Shown piece after piece: positions 20,611 through 29,136 of a stretch of 29,396 nt of DNA. A program made the position numbers and the translations under genes. The notes under the pieces are model-generated. The model searched no databases. It had not been told where the DNA came from and worked only from the letters and a program-made list of their open reading frames with translations. The stretch's first letter is position 1; each line of letters begins with the position of its first letter. Source of the stretch: Christensenella sp964494645 (GTDB lineage Bacteria; Bacillota; Clostridia; Christensenellales; Christensenellaceae); NCBI GenBank assembly GCA_964494645.1, contig CAZBSH010000028.1, positions 1-29,396 on the forward strand. Reading direction: 5' to 3'.

Positions 20611-22302
20611 ATGGAATTATTATCTCCCGCAGGCGGGTTTGACAGTTTAAAAGCAGCAATCGAAAACGGCGCGGACGCGGTATATGTCGGCGCGCAAAAT
20701 TTCAGCGCGCGTAATCTGGCGGAAAACTTCAGTGATATCGCGCAAACCGTTTCTTTTGCGCATACAGCAGGCGTAAAGCTTTATCTTGCGCTCAATACGC
20801 TGGTGCGCGACCGCGAAATACCCGACTGGATACATACCGCCCAACAAGCGGCTAAGGCAGGCATCGACGCATTTATCGTACAGGACATCGGTTGCGCTAT
20901 GCTGCTGCAACGCTTGTGTCCTGATGTCGCTTTACACGCAAGTACGCAAATGACCGCGCACAGCGCGCGCAGTGTACAGGCGCTCGCCGATCTTGGCTTT
21001 TCACGCGTGATCCTTGCCCGTGAGCTTTCTTTTGCCGAAATTTGTAATATTCGCGAGCAAACGGAGGTGGAGCTTGAAATTTTTGTACACGGAGCATTGT
21101 GCGTGTGTTATTCCGGTCAGTGCCTGATGAGCAGCATGTTCGGCGGACGAAGTGCAAATCGAGGGTTATGCGCACAACCCTGCCGCCTTGATTATAAACT
21201 GGAAAACAAATCCGGGCGACTACTAAGTCCTAAGGATATGTGCCTTGCCGAATATATCAAAGAAATCAAGAAAGCGGGCATAACAAGCATAAAAATCGAA
21301 GGACGCATGAAACCCGCGAATTATGTCGGTACAGTAACGCGCGTCTACCGGAAGGCACTCGAGGGCGGCTCTGTCACAAAAGAAGATAAGAACGACCTCT
21401 TACGCGCATTCAGCAGACGCGGTTTTACCTCCCATCCGTTCAGCTCTCGCATGCCGGCATCAAACTACAGCGACTTCCCCAAACCCGTTGCGCAACCCCA
21501 TTCTTTACGTACAAAAAGCGATGCCTTCGGCGATTATGTGCCGCTGCCAAAAGGGGAAAAAAGAAAGCCACAGGCGCTCGCCGCGCAAGTAGCAACAAAA
21601 AAGCAGGCGCTTTTCGCAATGGACGACGTTGATATCCTGTACCTCCCCGTTGACGCACCATGGGCACATGATATAACCGTTCAGGCGCACCGTCTCAATA
21701 AGCAGTGCGTCGCGGTTCACCCACTCATTAAACATGATGACACAACGGCTCCCTCCTCTTTTGACGGTGAAATGTATGCAACGTTGCTTGCTCATAATGT
21801 ACCGCATAAAATCGCGGATTTTTCATTCAATATCATGAACAGCGAATCGCTGCATGCGTTGCATACGCTCGGATATGAACGCGCGACTCTAAGCGCAGAA
21901 CTCAATCTGGCGCAAATCAGGGATCTTTGCTCCCCCATTCCAACAGAGGTAATCGTTTATGGCAGGTTGCCGCTTATGACCACCATCCATTGCCCCATCC
22001 GCTGCGATAAAAAAAGCTGCCGCGCAAACGGCAACTTATTTCTTACAGATCGTATGGGCAAACGCTTCCCCATCATGAAAGCCGGTGACGGGTGCTGCGT
22101 ATCCATTTTAAACGCCCTGCCTCTTTTTATGGCAGACAAGCTCGATCAGGTAAATGCGGATGTACTGCGGCTCCAATTTACGACAGAAACACCACAAGAA
22201 TGCCGGGATATCGCCCACCGGTACCGTCTTGCTATGCGAGGCATCAGCACTAAACCATCCGGCGAATTTACGCGCGGTCATTTTCTGCGCGGCGTGACCT
22301 AA
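20611..22302 (+). CDS. U32 peptidase-family protein (RlhA/YdcP-like)
   Basis: A protein of 563 residues. It opens with MELLSPAGGFDSLKAAIENGADAVYVG, the typical start of the family, and has the U32 signature at about 170-195: EIFVHGALCVCYSGQCLMSS, followed by GRSANRGLCAQPCR. Further Cys pairs lie near the C-terminus (HCPIRCDKKSC, and GDGCCVS), where U32 proteins are known to carry an Fe-S cluster. Despite the name, characterised members such as RlhA and TrhP make hydroxylated rRNA or tRNA bases with prephenate as a source, and protease activity is doubtful. The long form with a C-terminal extension matches RlhA (23S rRNA C2501 hydroxylation) better than the short tRNA type. The ATG at 20611 has no ribosome-binding site. 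It is divergent from typA, also a ribosome gene. Its stop is three bases from that of the opposite gene. Confidence 0.93.
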   Translation: MELLSPAGGFDSLKAAIENGADAVYVGAQNFSARNLAENFSDIAQTVSFAHTAGVKLYLALNTLVRDREIPDWIHTAQQAAKAGIDAFIVQDIGCAMLLQRLCPDVALHASTQMTAHSARSVQALADLGFSRVILARELSFAEICNIREQTEVELEIFVHGALCVCYSGQCLMSSMFGGRSANRGLCAQPCRLDYKLENKSGRLLSPKDMCLAEYIKEIKKAGITSIKIEGRMKPANYVGTVTRVYRKALEGGSVTKEDKNDLLRAFSRRGFTSHPFSSRMPASNYSDFPKPVAQPHSLRTKSDAFGDYVPLPKGEKRKPQALAAQVATKKQALFAMDDVDILYLPVDAPWAHDITVQAHRLNKQCVAVHPLIKHDDTTAPSSFDGEMYATLLAHNVPHKIADFSFNIMNSESLHALHTLGYERATLSAELNLAQIRDLCSPIPTEVIVYGRLPLMTTIHCPIRCDKKSCRANGNLFLTDRMGKRFPIMKAGDGCCVSILNALPLFMADKLDQVNADVLRLQFTTETPQECRDIAHRYRLAMRGISTKPSGEFTRGHFLRGVT

Positions 22303-22305
22303 TGA

Positions 22306-22737
22306 TCAGTCAAACTGTTTATTCTTCCATTTTTCGAACTTTGCGCTAATAACCGGTTCTACACGCTCATAATTTTCCCATGTGTCATCGTGCAAATAAA
22401 CGGCAAATTCACTATCCGCGTCCTCTTCCCCCAGAACATCCGCATAATCGTCGATATAATGAGAATCATAATAATCCGCTGTGAATTCAAGTGCTTCGTC
22501 CGTCATCATATCTTCGATCAAGCTTTCGTCAAAACACTCGATCAGAAGATCTCGACCCGTCATTTCACGATTCTTCACTTTTTCCATTTCCGTATCAAAT
22601 TCACCAAACCACTCTTCATCAATCAAATCGTTTTCGATCAGCCATGCAAGATACATACCCATATGTGTTCCCGCACATTCATACGCAATACTTTCCGGAA
22701 AATTTACTGCATGCCAGTCCATCTTATCAAAAGCCAT
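22306..22737 (-). CDS. Acidic conserved hypothetical protein (DUF7832-like)
   Basis: A protein of 143 residues, very rich in Asp and Glu. The start MAFDKMDWHAVNFPES and the segment AGTHMGMYLAWLIENDLID resemble the DUF7832-type proteins, which share an xTHxGMxLAW block; I know no function for them. The C-terminal half (HYIDDYADVLGEEDADSEF, then WENYERVEPVISAKFEKWK) has no known motif. It is likely cytosolic, soluble and made of helices. The start at 22737 has GGGGGA seven bases before it; longer in-frame starts lie inside the promoter. It has its own promoter just past the end of sbcC, and runs convergent to the U32 gene with almost no space and no terminator. Confidence 0.75.
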   Translation of the reverse strand: MAFDKMDWHAVNFPESIAYECAGTHMGMYLAWLIENDLIDEEWFGEFDTEMEKVKNREMTGRDLLIECFDESLIEDMMTDEALEFTADYYDSHYIDDYADVLGEEDADSEFAVYLHDDTWENYERVEPVISAKFEKWKNKQFD

Positions 22738-22765
22738 TTGCAATTCCCCCATTTGTTTTATCGCT

Positions 22766-22794
22766 ATTATACTCCCGCCTATTGCGTCAAGCAA
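22766..22794 (-). promoter_or_regulatory. Promoter of the DUF7832-like gene
   Basis: On the minus strand a weak -35 TTGCTT (22794-22789), a 17-base spacer and a perfect TATAAT (22771-22766). It sits in the 67 bases between the sbcC stop and this gene's start. Confidence 0.6.
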
Positions 22795-22804
22795 TACCAT
22801 TTCA

Positions 22805-25249
22805 TTAGATATTTACGACAATTTCGCTTCCTTCGCGTTCCTTCCTGACCTCAATGGAAGCTTCAATGTTTTCCTTTAAGAGCTGTACGTGAGAGATAAT
22901 TCCCACCAGCCGCTGTCCACCGCGGATACCGGCAAGGATATCGAGCGCATTTTCGATGGAAGACGGATCCAGCGAACCAAAACCCTCGTCCACAAACATC
23001 GCGTCGATCTGTATCCCCCCACTTTGCGCCTGAACCACTGCCGAAAGCCCCAAAGAGAGAGACAACGCAACCAAAAATTTCTCACCGCCCGAAAGGCTTT
23101 TGACGCTGCGCCGCTCGCCTGAAAAAGCATCGAATACCTCAAGATCAAGTCCCACCTTGCGTGCCCGCCCTTGTCCTTCTGTCGTTCTGAATAGCTGATA
23201 ACGCCCATCATGTGCTTTTTTCAGCAACCTGTTTGCCTGCCGGGTGATCGCCGAGAGCATCACCCCAAGCACATAGCGTTTAAGCCCGACGCCCTTATCA
23301 CCACGCAACAGCTTCGCAAACACATCAAGCTCCACGTAGTCCGCCGCTTTTTGCTCGATCTCTTTTTGTACAACCGCCGCCTTTTCTAACGAATTGCGCA
23401 TGAGCTCCAATTTTGCTTTGGCAGACGCGAAAGCTGATTCTGCCTCCTGCTTTTTCGCTTCTTGCTCACGCACTTCCGCTTGCAGTGTTTGCGTCTCCGG
23501 CTTTTCGACCCCCTTAAGCTTATCCTCCAACCCTTCAAACGACTGTTTCGCAACCTGCACGTTCACATGATAGTCCTGTATCTTTTGCCGCGCCATACTG
23601 CGCTCCTGTTCGTCCATACAGCTTGCGCGGAATTGCTCATCCGTCTCAAAGCCTTTTTCGCGGCAAGCCTCTTTGAATACATCCATAGCAGCGGAAAAAG
23701 CGCCCCCGAGCGTTTCGCTTTGCTGCTTTGCCAAGTCGTATGTTGCTCTTATTGTCTGCATGTTGCGGTGTGCGACGTCCGCGTATTCCACACATTCCTG
23801 CACCCGCGAAACATCTTCTTTTCGTTGTCCGTGAGTTTCTTCTTTCGCCTGTCCATATCTTTTGAGCGCCGCCTCGCAGTCCTGTAATATGTGCCGCAGC
23901 CTGATTCCCTCTTTTTCGCTATGCTGTATCCGCTTCCCAATACACTCTATCTCTTCCTTATACCGATTTACCTGTACAAGCGTAATATTTGTTTCCGACT
24001 TTTGTGCTATCTTTGGATGATGTTCGCTTCCGCATACCGGACACGCCTGACCTTCGGAAAGATTTTCCGACAGCGCAAACGCCGCATCCCGCATATAAGC
24101 ATCAAACGCTTTTTTATATTCCTCTTCTTTTTCTTTTTGCTGCTCCGCTAAGCGCTCCTGTTCTTTGATAAGCGCAGTTTCTTCTTCCTGTACGATAAAA
24201 AGAATCGATTGCAAAACGCGCAATGCATTCGCAAGGCTCTTTTCCTGCTCTTGCAGTTCTTGCCCTGCCTGTTTTTTCTTTTCCTCCCATTGCTGCTGTT
24301 GCTGCATGATATTCGCCGCCTCCTTGCGCAGCGGCAATATCTCTTCCGCTTGCAGGGCACGCACAATCTTTTGTTCCAGTTTCTTTATCTCGTCCTGCTG
24401 TTTCAACACTTGCTGATATCGCTGATTTGCGGTCTCCCGCTCATCAAACAGCGCCTGTACTGTTTGTGCGTTTAGCAACGAGACTCTTGTTTTTCCAAGA
24501 ATATTTTCCGCGTCCGCATACATACGCTCCGCTTTCCTTTTTTGTGTTTCCACTTCATCTGTCAGTGTTTGTAACGCTTCTATACTCTCACAGTTATATT
24601 GCTCGAAAAGATTTCTGATTTTCTGTTCGTGTATTTCTTTGTCTTTTTTCAGATCATTTGCGCGGTCACATAACCAGTCTGTGATCTCCTGCCATTGCTC
24701 CGCTTTGAAAAGCGTCACCAATATTTCTTCCTTGGCGGCGGAATCCGCCACCAGCAATTCTTCGAATTTTCCCTGCGGGAGCAGGATGACCTGCCTGAAC
24801 TGTTCACAGCTCAGACCCAAAATCTCCTCTGCCTTTTGCCGGACATTCTTTACCCCGGGATTCTCAAAAAACGGTACGAAGGAACCATGTTCATCCTCAA
24901 AAAACGCGTTTTGCGCGGCTTGCAGCTCTTTTTCCCCATTTCGTTTGGTACGCACACGCAACTCTCGCGTAAATAAGTAGCGTTTTTGGTGTACGCTAAA
25001 CCCAAAGCTGACCGCCGTATTTTGTTCATCCTGCGCGAAATCACTGCGCATCGCGGCAAGATCGCCCCTCCCTCCGCCACTGCTTTCGCCAAACAACGCA
25101 TACGTCATCGCGTCAAGCACTGTCGTTTTTCCGGCGCCTGTCTTTCCATGAATCAAAAACAAGCCTGTTTTATAGAAAACAGAAAAATCAATCTCCTGTT
25201 TTTTTACATACGGACCAAACGCTTCAAAGGTCAATTTCTCAGGTTTCAT
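22805..25249 (-). CDS. sbcC: Exonuclease SbcCD subunit C (SMC-like ATPase)
   Basis: A protein of 814 residues. Walker A is HGKTGAGKTT (34-43) and RQVILLPQGKFEELL holds the Q-loop region. A long coiled coil (about 200-400 and 415-640) is broken by the zinc hook CPVC at 403-406, almost exactly mid-protein. The signature SLSGGEK starts at 718, Walker B and the D-loop are in MFVDEGFGSLD (about 744-754), and the H-loop is in ISHV. With SbcD it forms a double-strand nuclease that cuts hairpins and blocked DNA ends. It is shorter than the roughly 1000-1050 residues of many SbcC proteins, with the loss in the coiled coil. The ATG overlaps the sbcD stop by four bases (ATGA), so the two are coupled. 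Gene identity is clear. Confidence 0.96.
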   Translation of the reverse strand: MKPEKLTFEAFGPYVKKQEIDFSVFYKTGLFLIHGKTGAGKTTVLDAMTYALFGESSGGGRGDLAAMRSDFAQDEQNTAVSFGFSVHQKRYLFTRELRVRTKRNGEKELQAAQNAFFEDEHGSFVPFFENPGVKNVRQKAEEILGLSCEQFRQVILLPQGKFEELLVADSAAKEEILVTLFKAEQWQEITDWLCDRANDLKKDKEIHEQKIRNLFEQYNCESIEALQTLTDEVETQKRKAERMYADAENILGKTRVSLLNAQTVQALFDERETANQRYQQVLKQQDEIKKLEQKIVRALQAEEILPLRKEAANIMQQQQQWEEKKKQAGQELQEQEKSLANALRVLQSILFIVQEEETALIKEQERLAEQQKEKEEEYKKAFDAYMRDAAFALSENLSEGQACPVCGSEHHPKIAQKSETNITLVQVNRYKEEIECIGKRIQHSEKEGIRLRHILQDCEAALKRYGQAKEETHGQRKEDVSRVQECVEYADVAHRNMQTIRATYDLAKQQSETLGGAFSAAMDVFKEACREKGFETDEQFRASCMDEQERSMARQKIQDYHVNVQVAKQSFEGLEDKLKGVEKPETQTLQAEVREQEAKKQEAESAFASAKAKLELMRNSLEKAAVVQKEIEQKAADYVELDVFAKLLRGDKGVGLKRYVLGVMLSAITRQANRLLKKAHDGRYQLFRTTEGQGRARKVGLDLEVFDAFSGERRSVKSLSGGEKFLVALSLSLGLSAVVQAQSGGIQIDAMFVDEGFGSLDPSSIENALDILAGIRGGQRLVGIISHVQLLKENIEASIEVRKEREGSEIVVNI

Positions 25250-26361
25250 TGCGCTTCACCGCCCTTTTTTGCCGCAAGCGCTTTTAAGAACCAGTCCACC
25301 TGTCGTTCGCTCGGTTGCTGCCCACCCGCATATTCCTCATAAAAACGCATCATGATATCTAAGGGACTTAAGTTTGTCGCTTGCTCAATGGACAACTCCC
25401 CCTCCCTTGCGCTTTCGAACTCTTTTCCCGTAAGCAACAGTAAATTTGGGTAATATTCCTTAAGCGCATTGCGCAATTCCATATGCGCATATTGATCATT
25501 CAGTTCAATCTTCATATAATCAGTGGGACGCATATCGCTTTGCGCCTGTTGAATGATATCGTGATAGTTTCCCTTCAAAACACGCAGGTCGTCCAGCATA
25601 AAAAGCGCAGCCTCCTTGCGTGACATATCCTCGGTATCCACAATGGTCACACTTTTTCTGTGCTTCGCTTCTGAAAACGACAGCTTCATCGGCGAACCGC
25701 TATAACGTATATTATCACCAATGTCCTGTGGTTTATGCAGATGCCCTAACGCAACATAATCAAACCCCAAAAAGGTTTTCACGCCCACCATATTCGCTCC
25801 GCCAACCATAGCCGATCGATCGCTTTCTGAGACCTCTGCGCTGCTTACAAAGCAATGCGCCGCCAAGATATTGCGTCCCTTGCCGCGCGGCACACTTTGA
25901 AGCAATGTGCGCATCGCCATATCATAGCTTTTGATCTCTGCGTCAGGATATAAATATCGCACCTCTTCAATGGAAAAAAACGGCAGAATATGGATCGTCG
26001 CATCGCCGATCAAAACAGATGGTATTCCGTTTTTGATGCTTCCCGCGATGTGAAGACCCGCTTTGCTCAGCAAGTCGGCGCACGAAGACAGTCGCGCCGC
26101 GCCGTCATGATTCCCTGCGCATATCACGACAGGAATCTTATTTTCGATACACAATCGCGTCATGATATCATTATAGATACTGATTGCATCCGGGTTCGAA
26201 ACCGCGTGGTCAAATACATCGCCCGCAACAATCACCGCATCCGCCTGTTCATCGCGCGCAATACAAAGAATCTGCTCTGTAAAATGCCTTTGTTCGGCGA
26301 TCATGGACATATTATTCAGGGAAAACCCCAGATGCCAGTCCGATGTATGTAAGAAACGCAT
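25246..26361 (-). CDS. sbcD: Exonuclease SbcCD subunit D (Mre11-type nuclease)
   Basis: A protein of 371 residues with a calcineurin-type phosphoesterase domain: DWHLG (Asp8, His10), GDVFDHA (Asp48), GNHDG (Asn84, His85, Asp86), ILAAHCFVS and ALGHLHKPQ, together the two-metal site of Mre11-type nucleases. A capping domain follows (about 270-371), which would dock on the SbcC coiled-coil base. It provides the nuclease activity; SbcC provides ATP-driven control. The ATG at 26361 shares its A with the stop of the alcohol dehydrogenase gene (TAATG), and GGAG lies 11 bases upstream inside that gene, so translation is probably coupled to the dehydrogenase. It in turn overlaps sbcC by four bases. 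Confidence 0.97.
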   Translation of the reverse strand: MRFLHTSDWHLGFSLNNMSMIAEQRHFTEQILCIARDEQADAVIVAGDVFDHAVSNPDAISIYNDIMTRLCIENKIPVVICAGNHDGAARLSSCADLLSKAGLHIAGSIKNGIPSVLIGDATIHILPFFSIEEVRYLYPDAEIKSYDMAMRTLLQSVPRGKGRNILAAHCFVSSAEVSESDRSAMVGGANMVGVKTFLGFDYVALGHLHKPQDIGDNIRYSGSPMKLSFSEAKHRKSVTIVDTEDMSRKEAALFMLDDLRVLKGNYHDIIQQAQSDMRPTDYMKIELNDQYAHMELRNALKEYYPNLLLLTGKEFESAREGELSIEQATNLSPLDIMMRFYEEYAGGQQPSERQVDWFLKALAAKKGGEAQ

Positions 26362-27533
26362 TAATAAGCAATCTCCAGAATATTACGCACATCCGCTTCG
26401 TTCAGCTTCACAAAATGCCCGACTGTTCCGCCGCCATGCCCGGTGCAGCGTTTTGACATCTCGTCTAAAGAATCCTTGTCATTGATCCCAAGATCGCGCA
26501 ATGATGTCGGCATATTCAGGCTTTTGAAAAATGTCATCATGCGCTTGATCCCTTCCTTGATCGTCCAATCCTGATCATCAAACGAATACTCCACATCAAA
26601 CACACGCATCGCGAATTGCACAAAGCGCTCCGGCTTGTTGGCATACACATATTTCATCCATGCCGGAAAAATCACCGACAATCCGGCGCCATGTGAAACG
26701 TCATATTTTGCAGACAACTCATGCTCTATCATATGTGAAGCCCAGTCCTCTTCGCGCCCCAAACCAAGCGTACCGTCATGCGCCATTTTACATGCCCACA
26801 TCGTTTCCGCGCGCGCCCTGTAGTTTTGCGCATCCGTGACCGCTGTCCTGCCATAACGCAGTAAGGATTTCATTACGCCTTCACACATACGGTCGGTCAC
26901 ATCCACATCTTCCGTATTGGTAAAGTAGCGTTCCATAATGTGCGCAAAAGCGTCCACAACGCCGGCAGCAGTATGGTACGGCGGTACAGTATATGTCAGC
27001 TCCGGATTCAGCACCGAAAACACAGGACGGGAGCGTTCGTCTTCATATGCCATTTTTTCCATCGTATCTTCTTTCGTGATCACCATGCCGTTAGACGACT
27101 CACTGCCCGCTCCCGGGATCGTCAGTACGGTCGCAAGCGGGAGTATCCCGTTCGCCTTCTTTTTGCCTAAAAAGTAATCCCATACGTCGTCGCTGTTCGG
27201 CGTGCCGCATGCAATGGCTTTCGCGGAGTCAATTACGCTGCCGCCGCCTACCGCAAGTACGAACCCAATTCCGTTGTGGCGACATATGTTGATTCCCTCG
27301 TAGACAAGCCCAAGCCGCGGATTGGGCTGCACGCCACCAAGCTCAAACACCGCTACATCCGCTTCCTTCAAGGATTGACGTATCCTGTCAAGAAGACCGG
27401 ACCGTTCCGCGCTGCCCCCGCCATAGTGCAACAATACCTTTTGGCTGCGCTTCGCCACTTCTTCCCCCACCAAAAGCTCCGTGCCCTTCCCAAAAAAAAC
27501 CTTGGTCGGGTTAAAATATACATCATTATCCAT
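26361..27533 (-). CDS. Iron-containing alcohol dehydrogenase
   Basis: A protein of 390 residues of the group III (iron-dependent) alcohol dehydrogenases, close to the butanol dehydrogenase (BdhA/YqdH) type in its start, VYFNPTKVFFGKGTE. The NAD(P) site has GGGSVIDSAKAIA (96-108), and IPGAGSESSNGMVIT is a conserved block. The metal ligands are Asp194 and His198 (DAFAHIMERYF), His267 (in ASHMIEHELS) and His281 (SHGAGLSVIFP). It should interconvert aldehydes or ketones and alcohols with NAD(P)H in fermentation; the substrate is not certain. GGGGAG stands eight bases before the ATG. It is the first gene of an operon with sbcD and sbcC, an unexpected partner. A promoter is at 27561-27590. Confidence 0.95.
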   Translation of the reverse strand: MDNDVYFNPTKVFFGKGTELLVGEEVAKRSQKVLLHYGGGSAERSGLLDRIRQSLKEADVAVFELGGVQPNPRLGLVYEGINICRHNGIGFVLAVGGGSVIDSAKAIACGTPNSDDVWDYFLGKKKANGILPLATVLTIPGAGSESSNGMVITKEDTMEKMAYEDERSRPVFSVLNPELTYTVPPYHTAAGVVDAFAHIMERYFTNTEDVDVTDRMCEGVMKSLLRYGRTAVTDAQNYRARAETMWACKMAHDGTLGLGREEDWASHMIEHELSAKYDVSHGAGLSVIFPAWMKYVYANKPERFVQFAMRVFDVEYSFDDQDWTIKEGIKRMMTFFKSLNMPTSLRDLGINDKDSLDEMSKRCTGHGGGTVGHFVKLNEADVRNILEIAY

Positions 27534-27560
27534 CTTAAGATCTCCCCTCTTACACGATTT

Positions 27561-27590
27561 AATATACTAACCAAATACCCATATTTACAA
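27561..27590 (-). promoter_or_regulatory. Promoter of the alcohol dehydrogenase-sbcDC operon
   Basis: On the minus strand TTGTAA (27590-27585), an 18-base spacer and TATATT (27566-27561). It lies in the 73 bases between the MFS gene stop and the dehydrogenase start; no terminator is seen there, so read-through from the MFS gene is possible. Confidence 0.6.
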
Positions 27591-27606
27591 AACCATAAAC
27601 GTCAGA

Positions 27607-28818
27607 TCAGCCTACCGCACGAAGGCTCTCATGCCGCTTCATCATGCCTCTTGTCAAGACAAACGGAATCACCATCAACGCGCAAACCAGATAGAGAGGC
27701 AATTGAAATCCCGTATATTTGGCGATTTCTCCGATCAGCAACGGCATAGTAAGCGTCGCAATATTGACCGCAAACACCGTGATCGCCGAGGCCGAGGCCG
27801 TCCTGTTTGGATATACCGCACAACACATGATCACCAAAGCAACCGCATTGGACCCTTGAAAAAATCCTGCCGCAATAATAAGGGCGATCATCACCGAGAC
27901 ACTCGGCACACTGAGCGCCAGCGCCATACAGAGAGCCGCCGCAATAATAAACCATGAAAACATATTAGCCGCGCTGATCTTACGCAAAACAGCGGGTCCC
28001 AAAAAACGCATCACAAGCGCGCCGCCAAAAAATCCCGACAGCAGCAAACCGGCCTCCTCGAACGCCAGACCGCGCACCTCAATACAATAGGTTGGCAGCC
28101 ATGTGGACATGCCGAATTGAAATGCAAATTGAAAAAAGCAGATGACGAGCAATACCCATGCCCCGCCGGTTTTGAATATTTCCGCCGGATTCTCTGACGC
28201 ACATTTTTTCATCTCTTCCATATGCGCATATGGCGTGTCCTTCATAACAAGGCTGCCCGAAAGCATGAACAGCAAAAAAATCACGCAGGCAGCAATGCCG
28301 ATCCACAAAAAAGGTACGCTGAACGAAGAATACACTTCCGGGTCTACCGTCCCTGCCACAAACAGCGGCGCGACCATCGCTCCTACGCCGTAAAAAGCAT
28401 GCGTAATTGGCAACAGCGTATTTTTCTTATCCGGATACGTATCGGCGATCACACCGTTCACCATAATATCTATGCACGTAAAGCCGATCCCCGCTGCCGC
28501 GACCAATAAAATCAGTACCAAATAAGATGGCGCAAACCCGATACAGATGCTTGCCGCACCCATAATACACGTTCCCGCGCCCACTACATATATTTTATTG
28601 AAGCGCTCGCCCATCAAAGCCAAAAATACAGAAGCCGCAAGTCCGCCAATGGATTGTACCGTCAAAATAAAGCCCTGCTGAGAAGAATCAATCTGGTAAA
28701 AATTCATCATTACCGTAGCGTTTGGTCCAAAGGAATCAATGTAGAATGCGTATATCATAAACACGCTAAACGTCATGACAATCAAAAACCAATGCCGTAT
28801 GCTTAATTTTTTCACCAT
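27607..28818 (-). CDS. MFS transporter, substrate unknown
   Basis: A protein of 403 residues with twelve predicted membrane helices in two halves of six, split by a charged loop at about 195-215 (MKDTPYAHMEEMKKCASENP). The N-half has FIVMTFSVFMIYAFYID-like first helix features and the loop after helix 2 (LMGERFNKIYVVG) in the place of the MFS GxxxDRxGRR motif, though it is degenerate. ITHAFYGVGAMVAPL in helix 5 and TWLPTYCIEVRG after helix 7 recall the sugar-porter-like FHS/FucP branch, but I cannot name a substrate. GAGGT stands five bases before the ATG. It has a good promoter and no terminator before the alcohol dehydrogenase promoter, so the two may be partly co-expressed. Confidence 0.88.
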   Translation of the reverse strand: MVKKLSIRHWFLIVMTFSVFMIYAFYIDSFGPNATVMMNFYQIDSSQQGFILTVQSIGGLAASVFLALMGERFNKIYVVGAGTCIMGAASICIGFAPSYLVLILLVAAAGIGFTCIDIMVNGVIADTYPDKKNTLLPITHAFYGVGAMVAPLFVAGTVDPEVYSSFSVPFLWIGIAACVIFLLFMLSGSLVMKDTPYAHMEEMKKCASENPAEIFKTGGAWVLLVICFFQFAFQFGMSTWLPTYCIEVRGLAFEEAGLLLSGFFGGALVMRFLGPAVLRKISAANMFSWFIIAAALCMALALSVPSVSVMIALIIAAGFFQGSNAVALVIMCCAVYPNRTASASAITVFAVNIATLTMPLLIGEIAKYTGFQLPLYLVCALMVIPFVLTRGMMKRHESLRAVG

Positions 28819-28849
28819 ATCTTACCTCTGGGGAAATTTATTCATTTAT

Positions 28850-28878
28850 ATGATAACGGGAAACGCCGCGAAAGACAA
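28850..28878 (-). promoter_or_regulatory. Promoter of the MFS transporter gene
   Basis: On the minus strand TTGTCT (28878-28873), a 17-base spacer and TATCAT (28855-28850, five of six). It lies 32 bases before the ATG, in a 121-base gap that holds nothing else apart from the tRNA terminator. Confidence 0.68.
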
Positions 28879-28939
28879 GTATGGAAGACAAATTATGCCA
28901 GAAGAACGCGAATAAGAAATTCAGATGCGCAGTAATAAA

Positions 28940-28982
28940 AAGAAGAAAGCCCTTAACCTTATTGGTTAAGGGCTTTCTTCTT
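28940..28982 (-). terminator. Strong terminator of the tRNA cluster
   Basis: A perfect 19-base-pair stem (28940-28958 with 28964-28982, loop of five) begins right at the CCA end of the tRNA-Lys gene and is followed on the minus strand by TTTTATTA. The stem start shares its last base with the tRNA. Confidence 0.93.
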
Positions 28983-29058
28983 GGTGACCCACCGGAGATT
29001 CGAACTCCGGACACCTTGATTAAAAGTCAAGTGCTCTGCCAACTGAGCTAGTGGGTCA
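28982..29058 (-). tRNA. tRNA-Lys (anticodon TTT)
   Basis: A full cloverleaf on the minus strand: acceptor TGACCCA pairs with TGGGTCA, the D-arm has AGCTCAGTTGGCAGAGC, the anticodon stem CTTGA/TCAAG holds the loop CTTTTAA with anticodon TTT, and the T-arm has GTTCGAATC. The CCA end is encoded (28984-28982). It reads AAA and AAG. Confidence 0.97.
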
Positions 29059-29077
29059 TTTTTTCGGAACGTTCATT

Positions 29078-29106
29078 ATTATAGCATGGTCAAATTATAT
29101 TGTACA
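29078..29106 (-). promoter_or_regulatory. Internal promoter upstream of tRNA-Lys
   Basis: On the minus strand TGTACA (29106-29101, four of six), a 17-base spacer ending in TGC, and a perfect TATAAT (29083-29078), an extended -10. It lies in the 78-base gap between tRNA-Gln and tRNA-Lys, about 19 bases before the tRNA-Lys 5' end. A partial inverted repeat (GCACAGC with GCTGTAC) spans the -35. Confidence 0.55.
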
Positions 29107-29136
29107 GCATTTTTTCATTAGCTGTGCATTTTTAAA

